From Prevotella sp. (GTDB lineage Bacteria; Bacteroidota; Bacteroidia; Bacteroidales; Bacteroidaceae): a stretch of DNA of 64,000 nucleotides. Shown here piece after piece: positions 8,240 to 17,025 of the stretch; positions within the stretch are counted from its first letter, which is position 1, and the number at the start of each line of letters is the position of its first letter. Where the stretch lies: assembly GCA_017475005.1 (NCBI GenBank), contig JAFVGI010000015.1:17868-81867 (forward strand), in the 5' to 3' direction. The notes beneath the pieces were generated by a model. It was given only the letters and a program-made list of their open reading frames with translations. It was not told the origin of the DNA and ran no database searches. The position numbers were made by a program, and so were the translations under genes.

Positions 8240-8373
8240 ATAATTTCGATGGAATCGGGCATTCTGAATTATTACAAAAAAATTTCCCACAATAACATGC
8301 TGTATTTTTACGCATTTTTGGGTGCGCGCACAGCGAAAAAAAGTGTGTTTTTTCAGGTTTTTGTTTAAATATT

Positions 8374-8407
8374 CGCTAACCACTAAACGCTAACCGCTAA
8401 CCACTAC
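8374..8407. repeat. Heptamer array at the esterase stop codon
   Basis: Units GCTAACC, ACTAAAC, GCTAACC, GCTAACC and ACTAC follow each other with a 7-bp period. The TAG stop of the esterase (8406-8404, minus) lies at the array edge. On the coding strand the units read TGGTTAG/CGGTTAG and each contains TAG. Confidence 0.85.
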
Positions 8408-10188
8408 TCTACCACAATCTTATTACCTTTATTTATATATATGCCTTTCGTGGTTGGCTTGCTGGTGTACTTGCGGCCTTGCAAGTCGTACCAAGCGTCA
8501 CCGCTCAACGCTAACCGCTCAATGCTAACCTCATCTATTCCTGTCACTCCATAACTTACATTCTCAATGCTGAGCTGACCAATGACACCATCGCTCCATC
8601 CTGATGCAGCACTATAGAAGGCTATGACATAATCGTCTTGCTTGGTGATATCGAACTCGAAGATCTGCTGTGTAGGAACATCGAAGCTGTTGGCGGCCGA
8701 ATTGCCGATATTGATATTAGGGGTATAGGTCTGGCTGGCAACGCTTGTATTGTCCGAAAGCTTATCGATGCTGACCTCTACCTGACCAAAGTTTGACATA
8801 TTCCAGTTACAAACTCTGTACTTTATTTTATAATGTCCTGGGGCGAGCCTGAGCGAATGTCCGCCTTCTGGAAGCCCATACTTTGCCCAACCTTGATGGG
8901 CAGTACCATTGACATTGCGAAAGTAAAGACCATAAGTGAAGCCCTTCTTTGTGCCTGTAAACTGCAAAACGCGACTGCCTGACGTAAAACCGCTGCTGTA
9001 ACCTGAGCGCTTTTCGCTGCTGTCATAGAGGGTCCATCCTGCAGGGATGGCATTTCCCTCGCTAAAACTTGTTGAAAGGCTTAACGCCAAAGTAGGAGTC
9101 TGCATTGTCATTACTACAGACGCAGTAGCTGTCTCACCATCGTTATCAGTAGCCACAACCTGCAGCTTGTGCTTGCCGCTCTTGGCTCCGGAGAGAACTG
9201 CCTGATAAGGCTTTGAGGTACATGTGGCAATAAGTGTGCTGCCATCATAGAACTCCACCTTTTTTATAGTGCCATTAGGGTCTTCGGCTGTTGCTGTGAT
9301 GGTGACATCAGGAAACTTCACTTCGCCCTTGGGACCATAGCTGACACACTTTCCTTCTTCTGCCGGAGAGGTGATTGTCACGATGGGCGCAGTCTTTTTC
9401 AAAGAGAAACGCTTACAGAAGTTCCATATCTCCTTACCAGTATATACCTGTGGTTCCTTGCTTATCCAGTGGCCCTTGTTAGGAAGCTCCAGCAGACGCA
9501 CTTCTGAACCATCTTGTCCGCCTCCCCAGATATGCATCTTACAGCCATTGTAACCATTGTAGTTGCTGATAACCTTCTCTGTTGTAGAGCAGCCATTATG
9601 ACTTATCCACACATTAAGAGCCGGCTGTGCTCCGCTAAAACCGCATGTCTCATCTGCAGTACCGTGAATATGCAGGATTGGGATAGCTCGCGCATTAGCA
9701 TCTGCTGTAGCACCACCCATCGGATAACCGCTACATGGGGCGAAGGCTGCTATGAGGTCGGAAATCTTATTCATAGCATGATAGGTCAGCATGCCTCCCA
9801 TCGAGAAACCTCCGAGATAGACGCGGTTGCGGTCAATCTTATACTGGGTTGCCATCTTGTCGATGATAGCCTTGATAAAGTTGATGTCGCTATTGCCTGA
9901 GATATCCCACGCCTTGTTGATGCCATTAGGGAAGACAACAACAAACTTTGCAGTATCGCAGACAGACTCCATACTGACCTGATCGTTCTTAAACTCGTTG
10001 TTCTGCATCCAGTTGGCATCCTGACTGTATCCGTGACAGAAGATGAGCAGCGGACGACCCTCACCAAGAGCGCTTGGGGCATAGACATTATAGGTTCGAT
10101 TTACGCCATCGACAGTGATGTTTTCGGCTGCAGTTGCTGATACCATTCCTGCAATCAGCAGAAAGAGAGAAAGAAAAAAATGTTTCAT
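8404..10188 (-). CDS. Secreted CE1-type esterase with Ig-like and C-terminal modules
   Basis: A 594-residue protein. The signal peptide is at about 1-20. Residues 25-255 are an alpha/beta hydrolase of the LpqC/feruloyl-esterase/PHB-depolymerase type, with the oxyanion segment LLIFCHGYSQD, the nucleophile elbow GGFSMGG (S129), the acid-region HIHGTADETC and a late His in LPNKGHWIS. Residues 265-365 form an Ig-like domain (VTITSPAEEG through VVATDNDGE), followed by a jelly-roll-like region and a tail with YDLQGRKY and KGIYINKGNKIVVE, typical of Bacteroidales exported proteins. The substrate is probably acetylated or feruloylated xylan, which is inferred from the family. A repeat array lies inside the tail-coding region at 8502-8529. 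Confidence 0.85.
   Translation of the reverse strand: MKHFFLSLFLLIAGMVSATAAENITVDGVNRTYNVYAPSALGEGRPLLIFCHGYSQDANWMQNNEFKNDQVSMESVCDTAKFVVVFPNGINKAWDISGNSDINFIKAIIDKMATQYKIDRNRVYLGGFSMGGMLTYHAMNKISDLIAAFAPCSGYPMGGATADANARAIPILHIHGTADETCGFSGAQPALNVWISHNGCSTTEKVISNYNGYNGCKMHIWGGGQDGSEVRLLELPNKGHWISKEPQVYTGKEIWNFCKRFSLKKTAPIVTITSPAEEGKCVSYGPKGEVKFPDVTITATAEDPNGTIKKVEFYDGSTLIATCTSKPYQAVLSGAKSGKHKLQVVATDNDGETATASVVMTMQTPTLALSLSTSFSEGNAIPAGWTLYDSSEKRSGYSSGFTSGSRVLQFTGTKKGFTYGLYFRNVNGTAHQGWAKYGLPEGGHSLRLAPGHYKIKYRVCNWNMSNFGQVEVSIDKLSDNTSVASQTYTPNINIGNSAANSFDVPTQQIFEFDITKQDDYVIAFYSAASGWSDGVIGQLSIENVSYGVTGIDEVSIERLALSGDAWYDLQGRKYTSKPTTKGIYINKGNKIVVE
8502..8529. repeat. In-frame heptamer array inside the esterase gene
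   Basis: CGCTCAA, CGCTAAC, CGCTCAA and TGCTAAC: four 7-bp units (28 bp), encoding part of SIERLALSGDA just before the YDLQGRKY tail motif. The units resemble those of the array at the stop codon 95 bp away. Confidence 0.85.
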
Positions 10189-10229
10189 TTTTGTCGTTTA
10201 GATATTGTTTTTGTGATTTTATTTTGTTG

Positions 10230-10237
10230 CAAAAGTA
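10230..10237 (-). promoter_or_regulatory. -7 element for the esterase gene
   Basis: TACTTTTG on the minus strand, 42 nt upstream of the ATG at 10188; only T-rich sequence is seen at the -33 position. Confidence 0.6.
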
Positions 10238-10351
10238 TAAAAATAAAAAGAACAAGCATAAAAACGAAAAAAAGATGGTACAAAATGCAATGAAATAGAT
10301 ATATTTCACTAACTTTAAACCTAAGGCAGTAACACATAACAAACAAAAAGA

Positions 10352-10388
10352 TATAAAAACAATCCCGAAGGCAAACACCCTCGGGATT
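10352..10388 (-). terminator. Terminator of the TonB-receptor operon
   Basis: AATCCCGA (10361-10368) pairs with TCGGGATT (10381-10388). On the minus strand the stem is followed by a T-rich run ending at 10352. The plus-strand side has six T residues, so it may be bidirectional. Confidence 0.75.
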
Positions 10389-10401
10389 TTTTAGTTTCAA
10401 G

Positions 10402-10459
10402 TCTTTAACCGTTAAACGCTACAAAGGTCTTTAACCGTTAAACGTTAAACGTTACAACG
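10402..10459. repeat. Heptamer array over the TonB-receptor stop codon
   Basis: Units TTTAACC, GTTAAAC, GCTACAAA, then TTTAACC, GTTAAAC, GTTAAAC and GTTACAAC, mostly with a 7-bp period. The receptor's last codons (Thr-Leu-stop, 10459-10452) are built from the array itself. Confidence 0.8.
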
Positions 10460-12620
10460 TTATTGGTATCACAAGCTTAAACGTTATGTTTCTGCCCATA
10501 TTATAGACGCCACAACGACCTGTGACAGTATTCACATCAGCATACTTCACTCGGCTCAAGTGATTCTGATAGGCTTTGTCTAACAGGTTGTTTGCAGTAA
10601 CATAGAACTCTGCTACCTTCTTGCCTTTTACCTGTATGTCTGTGCCAGCAGAGAGGTTGAGCAGCGCATAACCAGGTGTCGGAGTCTCTGTATCATCAGC
10701 GCTATAGATGTGTGACTGCTTCAGATAGCTGTCAAGGCTAGCAGCCACATACAGATTGTTGAGCAGAGAGCGATGAGAATGGTCTCCATGATGATGATGA
10801 TTTATCGTAGAGTGTGAATGGTGAATTATTTCCCATTTCAGCTCTGTAAACCAATGTGGAGCCGGCGTGAAAGGCAGATACTTCGTATCATCGCTGGCAT
10901 GCATCTGCTGAGCATCAACATACGAGAAGGTGTTTGAGAAGTGCAGGGAGTGGACAGGATGGAAGTCAACTCCAGCCTCAAAGCCCAACAGACGAGCATC
11001 ACCCTGGGTATAACCATAGGTGAGGTAACCTTCTTCAATCTCTTCGTTCAAACGATGGATGAAGATATAGTTGTTAATGCGGTTGGCAAAGAGCGCCACC
11101 TGTGCTGACACGTATCGTGAGGTAAAATCGAGGCCGAGGTCACCCTGCAGGCTGTACTCTGCCTTCAGTTGCTGATTGCCCACCTCGTAACGGACAGAGC
11201 CTTCATGAACACCTTTGGATGCCAACTCACTCATATTTGGTGTTCGGAAACCGCGAGCGAGATTCATGCGCAAATTGAAATGCTCGTTGATGTTATAGAC
11301 AGCACCGACACTACCAGTAACACCGTTGAAATGACGAGAGAAATCAGTAAAACGCTGTTCATCATCTTCGAGCAACTCATAGCCATGCAGCCTGCGGTGG
11401 TCATAGCGCACACCACCATTTACTGTCCAGTGTTCGCCAAGAGATTTCGTTGCTGTAGCAAAGATGCCGAAGTCGAACAGGCGATAGTCAGGAATGAGAT
11501 ATTCTTCACCCGCATTGCTGGACTTCTGATACATACCACCAACGCCAGTAGAGAACTTCCAGCCATTCCATTCGTGGGTCAGATAACGCAAGTCATAGGT
11601 AAGAGTATAGAGTTTGAAAAACAATGCATATTCGTCAGGTGACTCTTCATATTCCTGTCTGCGGTTGTGCTGATAGCCAATAATGGTTTTCAGGCTTCCT
11701 GACGAGAGGTTGATATTATTGTCCCAGACGAGTTTGTAGTGTTTCACCTGTTGGAAAGGCAACGACTTACCATAACTATGTCCTGAATAGCCTTCATCAC
11801 GAACCAGTTCTCCTGTTTCAGCATCGCGTTCACCTTCTATGATGCCTGGAGTGAGATGATAGGCAGAAAAAGCGAGTTTGGAGTAGCCCCATGTCTTGCT
11901 TATTCCCAGCATTGCTCTGCCGGCACGCTCACGAAACTGTGAACCGGGAACATAGCCGTCATACTTGTTCTTATAGGCATGGGCCATCTTGTCGCTATAG
12001 CGGGCATCCCACACTATGCCTTTCTGGTTTCCAGAAAACGATAGGTTATAATTGAAGAGACCGTTGTTGGTCTGATATTCCGAACCCACATTGGCACGCA
12101 TTGTTCCTTCGGGGAGCATAGCAGGAGTATGTAGTATCACCACACCCGCCATAGCATCAGAGCCGTACATCAGCGAAGCAGGGCCCTTAAGTATTTCTAT
12201 TGAGCCAATACTGTTACCATCCACCTCAACACCATGTTCGTCGCCCCATTGCTGACCTTCCTGGCGAACTCCTTCGCTAATCACAACAACACGATTATAT
12301 CCCAAGCCACGAATGATGGGTTTCGAAATACTACCACCCGTCGTCAACTGGCTGACACCAGGCTCGTGACTTATGGCATCTATGATATTAGTAGAGGCTG
12401 TTGCCTTCAGCTCCTGTGGTGTTACGATGCTTACCGGCGCTGTGGCATACTTCAGTTTTGTGTCGCCAGTGACACCTGTTACCATTACCTCATTGAGATT
12501 CAAATGGCGGTAGAAGACATCTGTAGAGTCTTCCGCATGACGATGTACCTTAGTACTATCTTGTGCTGCCATTGTCATGCAAACACACAACAACGGCAGA
12601 ATGATATAATTTTTCTTCAT
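10452..12620 (-). CDS. TonB-dependent outer-membrane receptor with His-rich loop, ZnuD-like
   Basis: A 722-residue protein. The signal peptide ends in MAAQ. A TonB box-like LNEVMVTG at about 43-50 is followed by a plug domain (IRGLGYNRVVVISEGVRQEGQQW, with GSIEILKGPASLMYGSDAMAGVV), then a 22-strand barrel ending in a Leu. Residues about 600-618 are very His-rich (HHSHS then HHHHGDHSHRS) in a predicted surface loop. A His-rich loop is the hallmark of the ZnuD-type zinc receptors; zinc or another divalent metal is inferred as substrate. It lacks the N-terminal carboxypeptidase-like domain and the SusD partner of glycan receptors. It follows a His/Cys-rich membrane protein gene by 70 nt on the same strand. 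Confidence 0.88.
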   Translation of the reverse strand: MKKNYIILPLLCVCMTMAAQDSTKVHRHAEDSTDVFYRHLNLNEVMVTGVTGDTKLKYATAPVSIVTPQELKATASTNIIDAISHEPGVSQLTTGGSISKPIIRGLGYNRVVVISEGVRQEGQQWGDEHGVEVDGNSIGSIEILKGPASLMYGSDAMAGVVILHTPAMLPEGTMRANVGSEYQTNNGLFNYNLSFSGNQKGIVWDARYSDKMAHAYKNKYDGYVPGSQFRERAGRAMLGISKTWGYSKLAFSAYHLTPGIIEGERDAETGELVRDEGYSGHSYGKSLPFQQVKHYKLVWDNNINLSSGSLKTIIGYQHNRRQEYEESPDEYALFFKLYTLTYDLRYLTHEWNGWKFSTGVGGMYQKSSNAGEEYLIPDYRLFDFGIFATATKSLGEHWTVNGGVRYDHRRLHGYELLEDDEQRFTDFSRHFNGVTGSVGAVYNINEHFNLRMNLARGFRTPNMSELASKGVHEGSVRYEVGNQQLKAEYSLQGDLGLDFTSRYVSAQVALFANRINNYIFIHRLNEEIEEGYLTYGYTQGDARLLGFEAGVDFHPVHSLHFSNTFSYVDAQQMHASDDTKYLPFTPAPHWFTELKWEIIHHSHSTINHHHHGDHSHRSLLNNLYVAASLDSYLKQSHIYSADDTETPTPGYALLNLSAGTDIQVKGKKVAEFYVTANNLLDKAYQNHLSRVKYADVNTVTGRCGVYNMGRNITFKLVIPITL

Positions 12621-12690
12621 TCTGAAAAATCAAATAAAATTGGATATATGTTATATTAAATAAATATGTATGAAAATAAACTGCGAAAAA

Positions 12691-13032
12691 TCAGATTGTT
12701 GGAGGTCCGCGAGTTACTATGCTGCCACAGCAATCCACATGGTGACCACTTAATGGCTGGGCAAAGTCTTTCTTACATACAAGAACATATACCGTAACTG
12801 CTATTGCAGCAGCTGTCAGCATTGGAAGCGTCAGGAATTGACACAATACACATTCGTGTGCCCATGACGCTGTCTGTACAAGGTGTCCGTGACAGTTGTG
12901 ATGCGAGCAGTCATTGCATTCTATCTCTGCCTGAGAATTGACTTCCTCATGAAGATGGAGCGACGAGAGGAGCAGCATTGGCACAAATACTGCCAACAGC
13001 ACCCACGATGCAAAATATCGTCTTCTCGTCAT
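12691..13032 (-). CDS. Small His/Cys-rich membrane protein linked to the metal receptor
   Basis: A 113-residue protein (ATG 13032; an in-frame GTG lies at 13038). Two hydrophobic segments, about 7-26 and 72-92, flank a loop rich in metal-ligand residues (HLHEE, then NDCSHHNCHGH, then HECVLC). A further Cys/His cluster (GHHVDCC) lies in the C-terminus. This arrangement suggests metal binding at the membrane; I do not assign a named family. It lies directly upstream of the ZnuD-like receptor and 34 nt after the C10 peptidase stop, so it could be co-transcribed with either. No Zur-type operator could be recognised by eye. Confidence 0.7.
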   Translation of the reverse strand: MTRRRYFASWVLLAVFVPMLLLSSLHLHEEVNSQAEIECNDCSHHNCHGHLVQTASWAHECVLCQFLTLPMLTAAAIAVTVYVLVCKKDFAQPLSGHHVDCCGSIVTRGPPTI

Positions 13033-13040
13033 ATACACTT

Positions 13041-13069
13041 AATCTTTAACCGTTAACCCTTAACCGTTA
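13041..13069. repeat. Heptamer array at the C10 peptidase stop codon
   Basis: TTTAACC, GTTAACC, CTTAACC and GTTACTCC: four units with a 7-bp period; the peptidase TAA stop (13069-13067, minus) is part of the last unit. Confidence 0.85.
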
Positions 13070-16000
13070 CTCCTCTTCCTCCTCTGGCTCAGGGAATTTC
13101 CCATTGAGGATATAGTTGACGATGAACATAATGTCAGGCATATTGATTACACCATCGCCATTAGCATCAGCAGCCTTGAGGTCGTATTCTTCTTCCTGTA
13201 CGCCAAGGATGATGTCTGCAATAAACTTCACATCCTCCCTATCTACGACGCCATCACCATTGGCATCGCCACGAAGGTAAAGAGGCTTATAGGTGAGATA
13301 ACCACCTTCGTCGTAGTGAGCCTTTGACTTGTCTGTACTATTTGCATCGTAGGTAGTGCCATCCTGTCCTACAATAGATGAACAATCGAGGAACATTCCC
13401 TTACTGTTTTCTACACTCTCCATATTCCAGTCATCACCAACAAAGATAGTAGTGAGTTCGAGGCATTCTTTGAACATATTATCCATCCTCGTCACATTCT
13501 TGGTATCGAACTTGCTCAAATCGAGGGTATCAAGAGTATTACAGCCGCTGAACATACCATTCATCTTTGTAACATTCTTGGTATCGAAAGTGCTCACATC
13601 AAGGGATGTGATAGCCTGACAGTCAGAGAACATAGCATTCATATCCTCCACCCTCTCTGTATTGAAGTTGCTGAAGTTGGGAGCAACCAGTTTCTTACAA
13701 CCTGCAAACATACTGTTCATTTTTGTTACATTTTCAGTATTGAAGCCGTCAATGTAGAGAGTGTCCAAATTCTCGCAGCCACTGAACATAGCATTCATCT
13801 TTGTAACATTACCAGTATCGAAACTGCCCAGGTCGAGAGTCTTAAGATTCTGGCAGACACCAAACATCCACGACATATCCGTAACATTCTGAGTATCGAA
13901 AGTGCTTACATCAATAGAGGTAAGACTCTGACAGCCAGAGAACATCGCAGACATATCTGTCACATTCTCGGTATTGAGATATTTTAGTCCGTTTATGGTG
14001 GTAAGATTTTCCATTCTGGAGAACATCATAGCAGTGCTGGTGAGACCCTGATAATCCTCGAATGCAGCATCGAAGTCAACAGTTGTTATGTTGTTTCTGT
14101 AGGTTTCTCCTGTCCACTCAAATTTATCCATACTGAGAACAGTGCCCTCACGTTCAGGCTTCAGAATATCATAATAGAACGTGAGAGTATCATTTTCAAG
14201 AACGGCATAAGCCTTTGGCCAGCATGAGAGGTAACCGTCTTCCTTATAATGTGCATAGGTAGCATCGTCTTTATAATAATCATATTCCGTGCCATCCTGT
14301 CCCACGAGGTACCAACATCCATTGAACATATGATTGCTCGACTGAACATTTTCTGTAGTCCATTTCTCATCTACATAAATCTTCTCAACATTCTGACAGC
14401 TAGCAAACATCCATGACATATCTGTAACATTCTTGGTATCGAAACCGCTGAGATCGAGAAATGTAAGACTTTGGCAAGCGTAAAACATGCCAAACATATC
14501 TGAAACATTCTTGGTATCGAAATTGCTCAAATCAAGAGAATCAAGCTTTTCACAGCCAAAGAACATACCATTCATATTTGTTACATTTCTGGTATCAAAA
14601 CTGCTAAGATTAAGGGAACTGAGATTTGTGCAACCACAGAACATATAATACATATTTGTAACACTCTTGGTATCGAAGTTACTGAAATCAAGATTGTCTA
14701 TATTTTGGCAGTTATAGAACATACCATACATATCTGTGACGTTCTGGGTATTGAGATTGGTGAGGCCCTCAATAGTAGTGAGATTTGACATCTCTGCAAA
14801 CATCATTTTGGCAGTTGTCAGGTACTTATAGTCCTTAAAAGAATCATCTATGACAATCTTTGTGATGGTACTTTGATATTCTGCACTTCTCATCCATGGG
14901 AAACCATCTATATCAAGCATCGTGCCTGGATGCGATTCTCGATTATTGTCATAATAGAAAGTGAGAACATCATCGTCCAAAACGGCATATGCATATTTAT
15001 GCTCAGGATTTCCCTTGCCTTCAATACCAAAGACAGCCTCCTGATTTGTGGTATATGCATTCTTTTCATCAAAGACATTTAGCAGGAAGTATCCATCACT
15101 ATGTCCCCATCCCCAGTTGACGTGGAAAAGGTCGTTTTCGTCATATCCGTCAATGACGAAAGCATGTCCACCCTGAGAGCTAACGCCACCATAGATAACA
15201 GGTCTGTTATTCTTCAGTTCATCATATACCATCTGGTTCCAAGCATCCTGACTACCGCCATAATTATCTCGTTGTATATATGTGATGGTATTCTTATAGT
15301 CAAAATAATCTTGCAAAGCATCCTTAATATAAGCAACTGGTGCGCCACTGCCTTTTATTCCATAATCCATTTTTACAGAACAACCAGCCAAAAGCATTAT
15401 GTTTGCTACAGCCTTATTCATAGTTTCTGTAACTCCTCCATACGCAGGAGACATATTGTCCCAGTCGATGGTAGTGACAGCGATGTTTGGCATACTAATA
15501 CTAGCAGTCTTGGTGGTGTAAGCCGGTATTTTTTTTGTTGTCTGTTTAGGCCACTGATGATAATACATTACCTGCGACATTACTGTTGCCACACATCCTG
15601 TAAGTGTTGACGAACTACCTATGAGCGGACAATAGATATTGTAGGGATATGATTGTCCCCAATGGGTAGGAATCATAGGAAGTATAGCATCTCCCGTAAC
15701 AGATGTGAGAGATGCAGCTTTCGCATCACTATGGCTCTGGAGATACTGGTATTCGTCAGCATATCCCTGCAGCCAAGCCTTCATATTGTCAGGAATGCTG
15801 TCACGATTGTAGGAGCCACTATAGGAATAACCCAATACATCCGGCATTCTGTCGTCACCACTGACAATAACATAACCATTAGAGGAATCAACATTAAAGA
15901 CATAGTAGGCCTCCTGATTGTCAACAACTGTTAGTGAAGCACCAAAGACAGCAGAACCGCCATTACGGAGAGCACTCCTTGCAGCAGAGCTCCCGCTCGT

Positions 16001-16114
16001 CTTGGAAGCTATGAAACGAGCTGCTTTTTCACGTGCTACTTCTTCAGAAATAGGAGCTGCGAACGATGTCACATAGAATGCGAGGAAAGTGATGAGGGTT
16101 AAAAGAAATTTCAT
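13067..16114 (-). CDS. Secreted C10 (streptopain-like) cysteine peptidase with DUF285 repeats and dockerin-like C-terminus
   Basis: A 1015-residue protein. A signal peptide (about 1-19) and an inhibitory propeptide precede the C10 catalytic domain, with nucleophile C174 in LTGCVATVMSQ, His317 in QGGHAFVIDGY and the NWGWGHSDGY substrate loop. Residues about 400-610 and 640-920 are two blocks of BspA/DUF285-type repeats of roughly 23-25 residues (pattern NVTDMSWMFxxCxxLxxLDLSxFDTK). The end carries two DANGDGVxxxxD loops, a dockerin-like calcium-binding pair, and a poly-Glu tail. It is probably a surface-attached protease or adhesin. It is about 1.5-2 times longer than simple C10 enzymes because of the repeats. 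Confidence 0.9.
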   Translation of the reverse strand: MKFLLTLITFLAFYVTSFAAPISEEVAREKAARFIASKTSGSSAARSALRNGGSAVFGASLTVVDNQEAYYVFNVDSSNGYVIVSGDDRMPDVLGYSYSGSYNRDSIPDNMKAWLQGYADEYQYLQSHSDAKAASLTSVTGDAILPMIPTHWGQSYPYNIYCPLIGSSSTLTGCVATVMSQVMYYHQWPKQTTKKIPAYTTKTASISMPNIAVTTIDWDNMSPAYGGVTETMNKAVANIMLLAGCSVKMDYGIKGSGAPVAYIKDALQDYFDYKNTITYIQRDNYGGSQDAWNQMVYDELKNNRPVIYGGVSSQGGHAFVIDGYDENDLFHVNWGWGHSDGYFLLNVFDEKNAYTTNQEAVFGIEGKGNPEHKYAYAVLDDDVLTFYYDNNRESHPGTMLDIDGFPWMRSAEYQSTITKIVIDDSFKDYKYLTTAKMMFAEMSNLTTIEGLTNLNTQNVTDMYGMFYNCQNIDNLDFSNFDTKSVTNMYYMFCGCTNLSSLNLSSFDTRNVTNMNGMFFGCEKLDSLDLSNFDTKNVSDMFGMFYACQSLTFLDLSGFDTKNVTDMSWMFASCQNVEKIYVDEKWTTENVQSSNHMFNGCWYLVGQDGTEYDYYKDDATYAHYKEDGYLSCWPKAYAVLENDTLTFYYDILKPEREGTVLSMDKFEWTGETYRNNITTVDFDAAFEDYQGLTSTAMMFSRMENLTTINGLKYLNTENVTDMSAMFSGCQSLTSIDVSTFDTQNVTDMSWMFGVCQNLKTLDLGSFDTGNVTKMNAMFSGCENLDTLYIDGFNTENVTKMNSMFAGCKKLVAPNFSNFNTERVEDMNAMFSDCQAITSLDVSTFDTKNVTKMNGMFSGCNTLDTLDLSKFDTKNVTRMDNMFKECLELTTIFVGDDWNMESVENSKGMFLDCSSIVGQDGTTYDANSTDKSKAHYDEGGYLTYKPLYLRGDANGDGVVDREDVKFIADIILGVQEEEYDLKAADANGDGVINMPDIMFIVNYILNGKFPEPEEEEE

Positions 16115-16148
16115 TATAATTGTATTATTTGGATATACTTTTCGCCTG

Positions 16149-16179
16149 CAAAAATAACATTTTTATATAATAAAACAAA
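16149..16179 (-). promoter_or_regulatory. Promoter of the C10 peptidase
   Basis: Minus-strand TTTG (16179-16176), a 19-nt spacer and TATTTTTG (16156-16149), 35 nt upstream of the ATG at 16114. Confidence 0.75.
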
Positions 16180-16201
16180 AAAAATCGTTTAAAAATATTC
16201 G

Positions 16202-16322
16202 TTTTTTTGTATTTCTCATAACTTATTCATACCTTTAACCGTGTTGAAGGTACTCCGTCATGGAAATAAAATAAAAAAAATCTTTATTTTTTTGTATTTC
16301 TCATAACTTATTCGTACCTTTG
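16202..16322 (+). promoter_or_regulatory. Duplicated promoter region upstream of rsmG
   Basis: A segment of about 34 bp running from a T7-G run through ATTTCTCATAACTTATTC to TACCTTT occurs at 16202 and again at 16287, 85 bp apart. The downstream copy has TTTG (16291-16294), a 20-nt spacer and a perfect TACCTTTG (16315-16322), 20 nt before the rsmG ATG. The upstream copy ends TACCTTTA, so the key G of its -7 element is lost. Confidence 0.85.
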
Positions 16323-16341
16323 ACGCGCAAAATTATATTTG

Positions 16342-16962
16342 ATGGAATTAATAAAGAAGTATTTTCCAGAATTAACGGAGCGTCAGCAAGAACAATTCAA
16401 GGCATTGGATGCATTGTATCATGACTGGAACAGCAAGATAAATGTCATATCGAGAAAAGATATTGACAACCTGTATCTGCACCATGTGCTACACTCTTTG
16501 GCAATAGCGAAGCTGATAAACTTCAAGCCCAAGACAAAGATTCTGGACTTCGGATGCGGAGGTGGTTTTCCTGGCATTCCCCTTGCCATAATGTTTCCTG
16601 AATGTAGCTTTAAACTCATTGATGGCACAGCGAAGAAGATAAGGGTGTGCCAAGAGGTTGCGAGTGCCATAGGATTGAAGAATGTTGTAGCAGAGCAACG
16701 CAGAGGCGAAGAAGAGAAAGGACAGTATGACTTCATAGTATCGAGAGCTGTCATGCCCCTACCCGACTTGGTGAAGATTGTCAAGAAGAACATCTCAAAG
16801 AAATCGAACAATGCCTTCCCCAACGGCATCATAACACTAAAGGGTGGAGAACTGCAAAGCGAGATACACCCATTTAGAAATATCATCGACCAAACAGAAC
16901 TGACAAACTACTTTGAAGAAGAATGGTTTAAGGAAAAGTTTGTACTGTACTTACCAGTATAA
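16342..16962 (+). CDS. rsmG: 16S rRNA (guanine527-N7)-methyltransferase
   Basis: A 206-residue Rossmann-type SAM methyltransferase. The SAM loop is ILDFGCGGGFPGIPLAI (about 69-85), followed by LIDGTAKKIRVCQEVA and the SRAV motif near 135, all matching GidB/RsmG. It methylates G527 of 16S rRNA; loss gives low-level streptomycin resistance in several bacteria. Start at ATG 16342, next to an in-frame TTG at 16339. It heads a plus-strand run continuing through ruvC and beyond. Confidence 0.95.
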   Translation: MELIKKYFPELTERQQEQFKALDALYHDWNSKINVISRKDIDNLYLHHVLHSLAIAKLINFKPKTKILDFGCGGGFPGIPLAIMFPECSFKLIDGTAKKIRVCQEVASAIGLKNVVAEQRRGEEEKGQYDFIVSRAVMPLPDLVKIVKKNISKKSNNAFPNGIITLKGGELQSEIHPFRNIIDQTELTNYFEEEWFKEKFVLYLPV

Positions 16963-17021
16963 CGAAAACTAAAACGAAAACGAAAACCATAACGAAAACG
17001 AAAACCATAACGAAAACAGAC
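16961..17021. repeat. Hexamer-period array ACGAAA/ACTAAA/ACCATA after rsmG
   Basis: Beginning at the rsmG stop codon there are about nine 6-bp units (ACGAAA with ACTAAA and ACCATA variants), arranged so that an 18-bp super-unit appears twice. It fills the whole 63-nt gap to the next gene. Confidence 0.85.
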
Positions 17022-17025
17022 AAAA

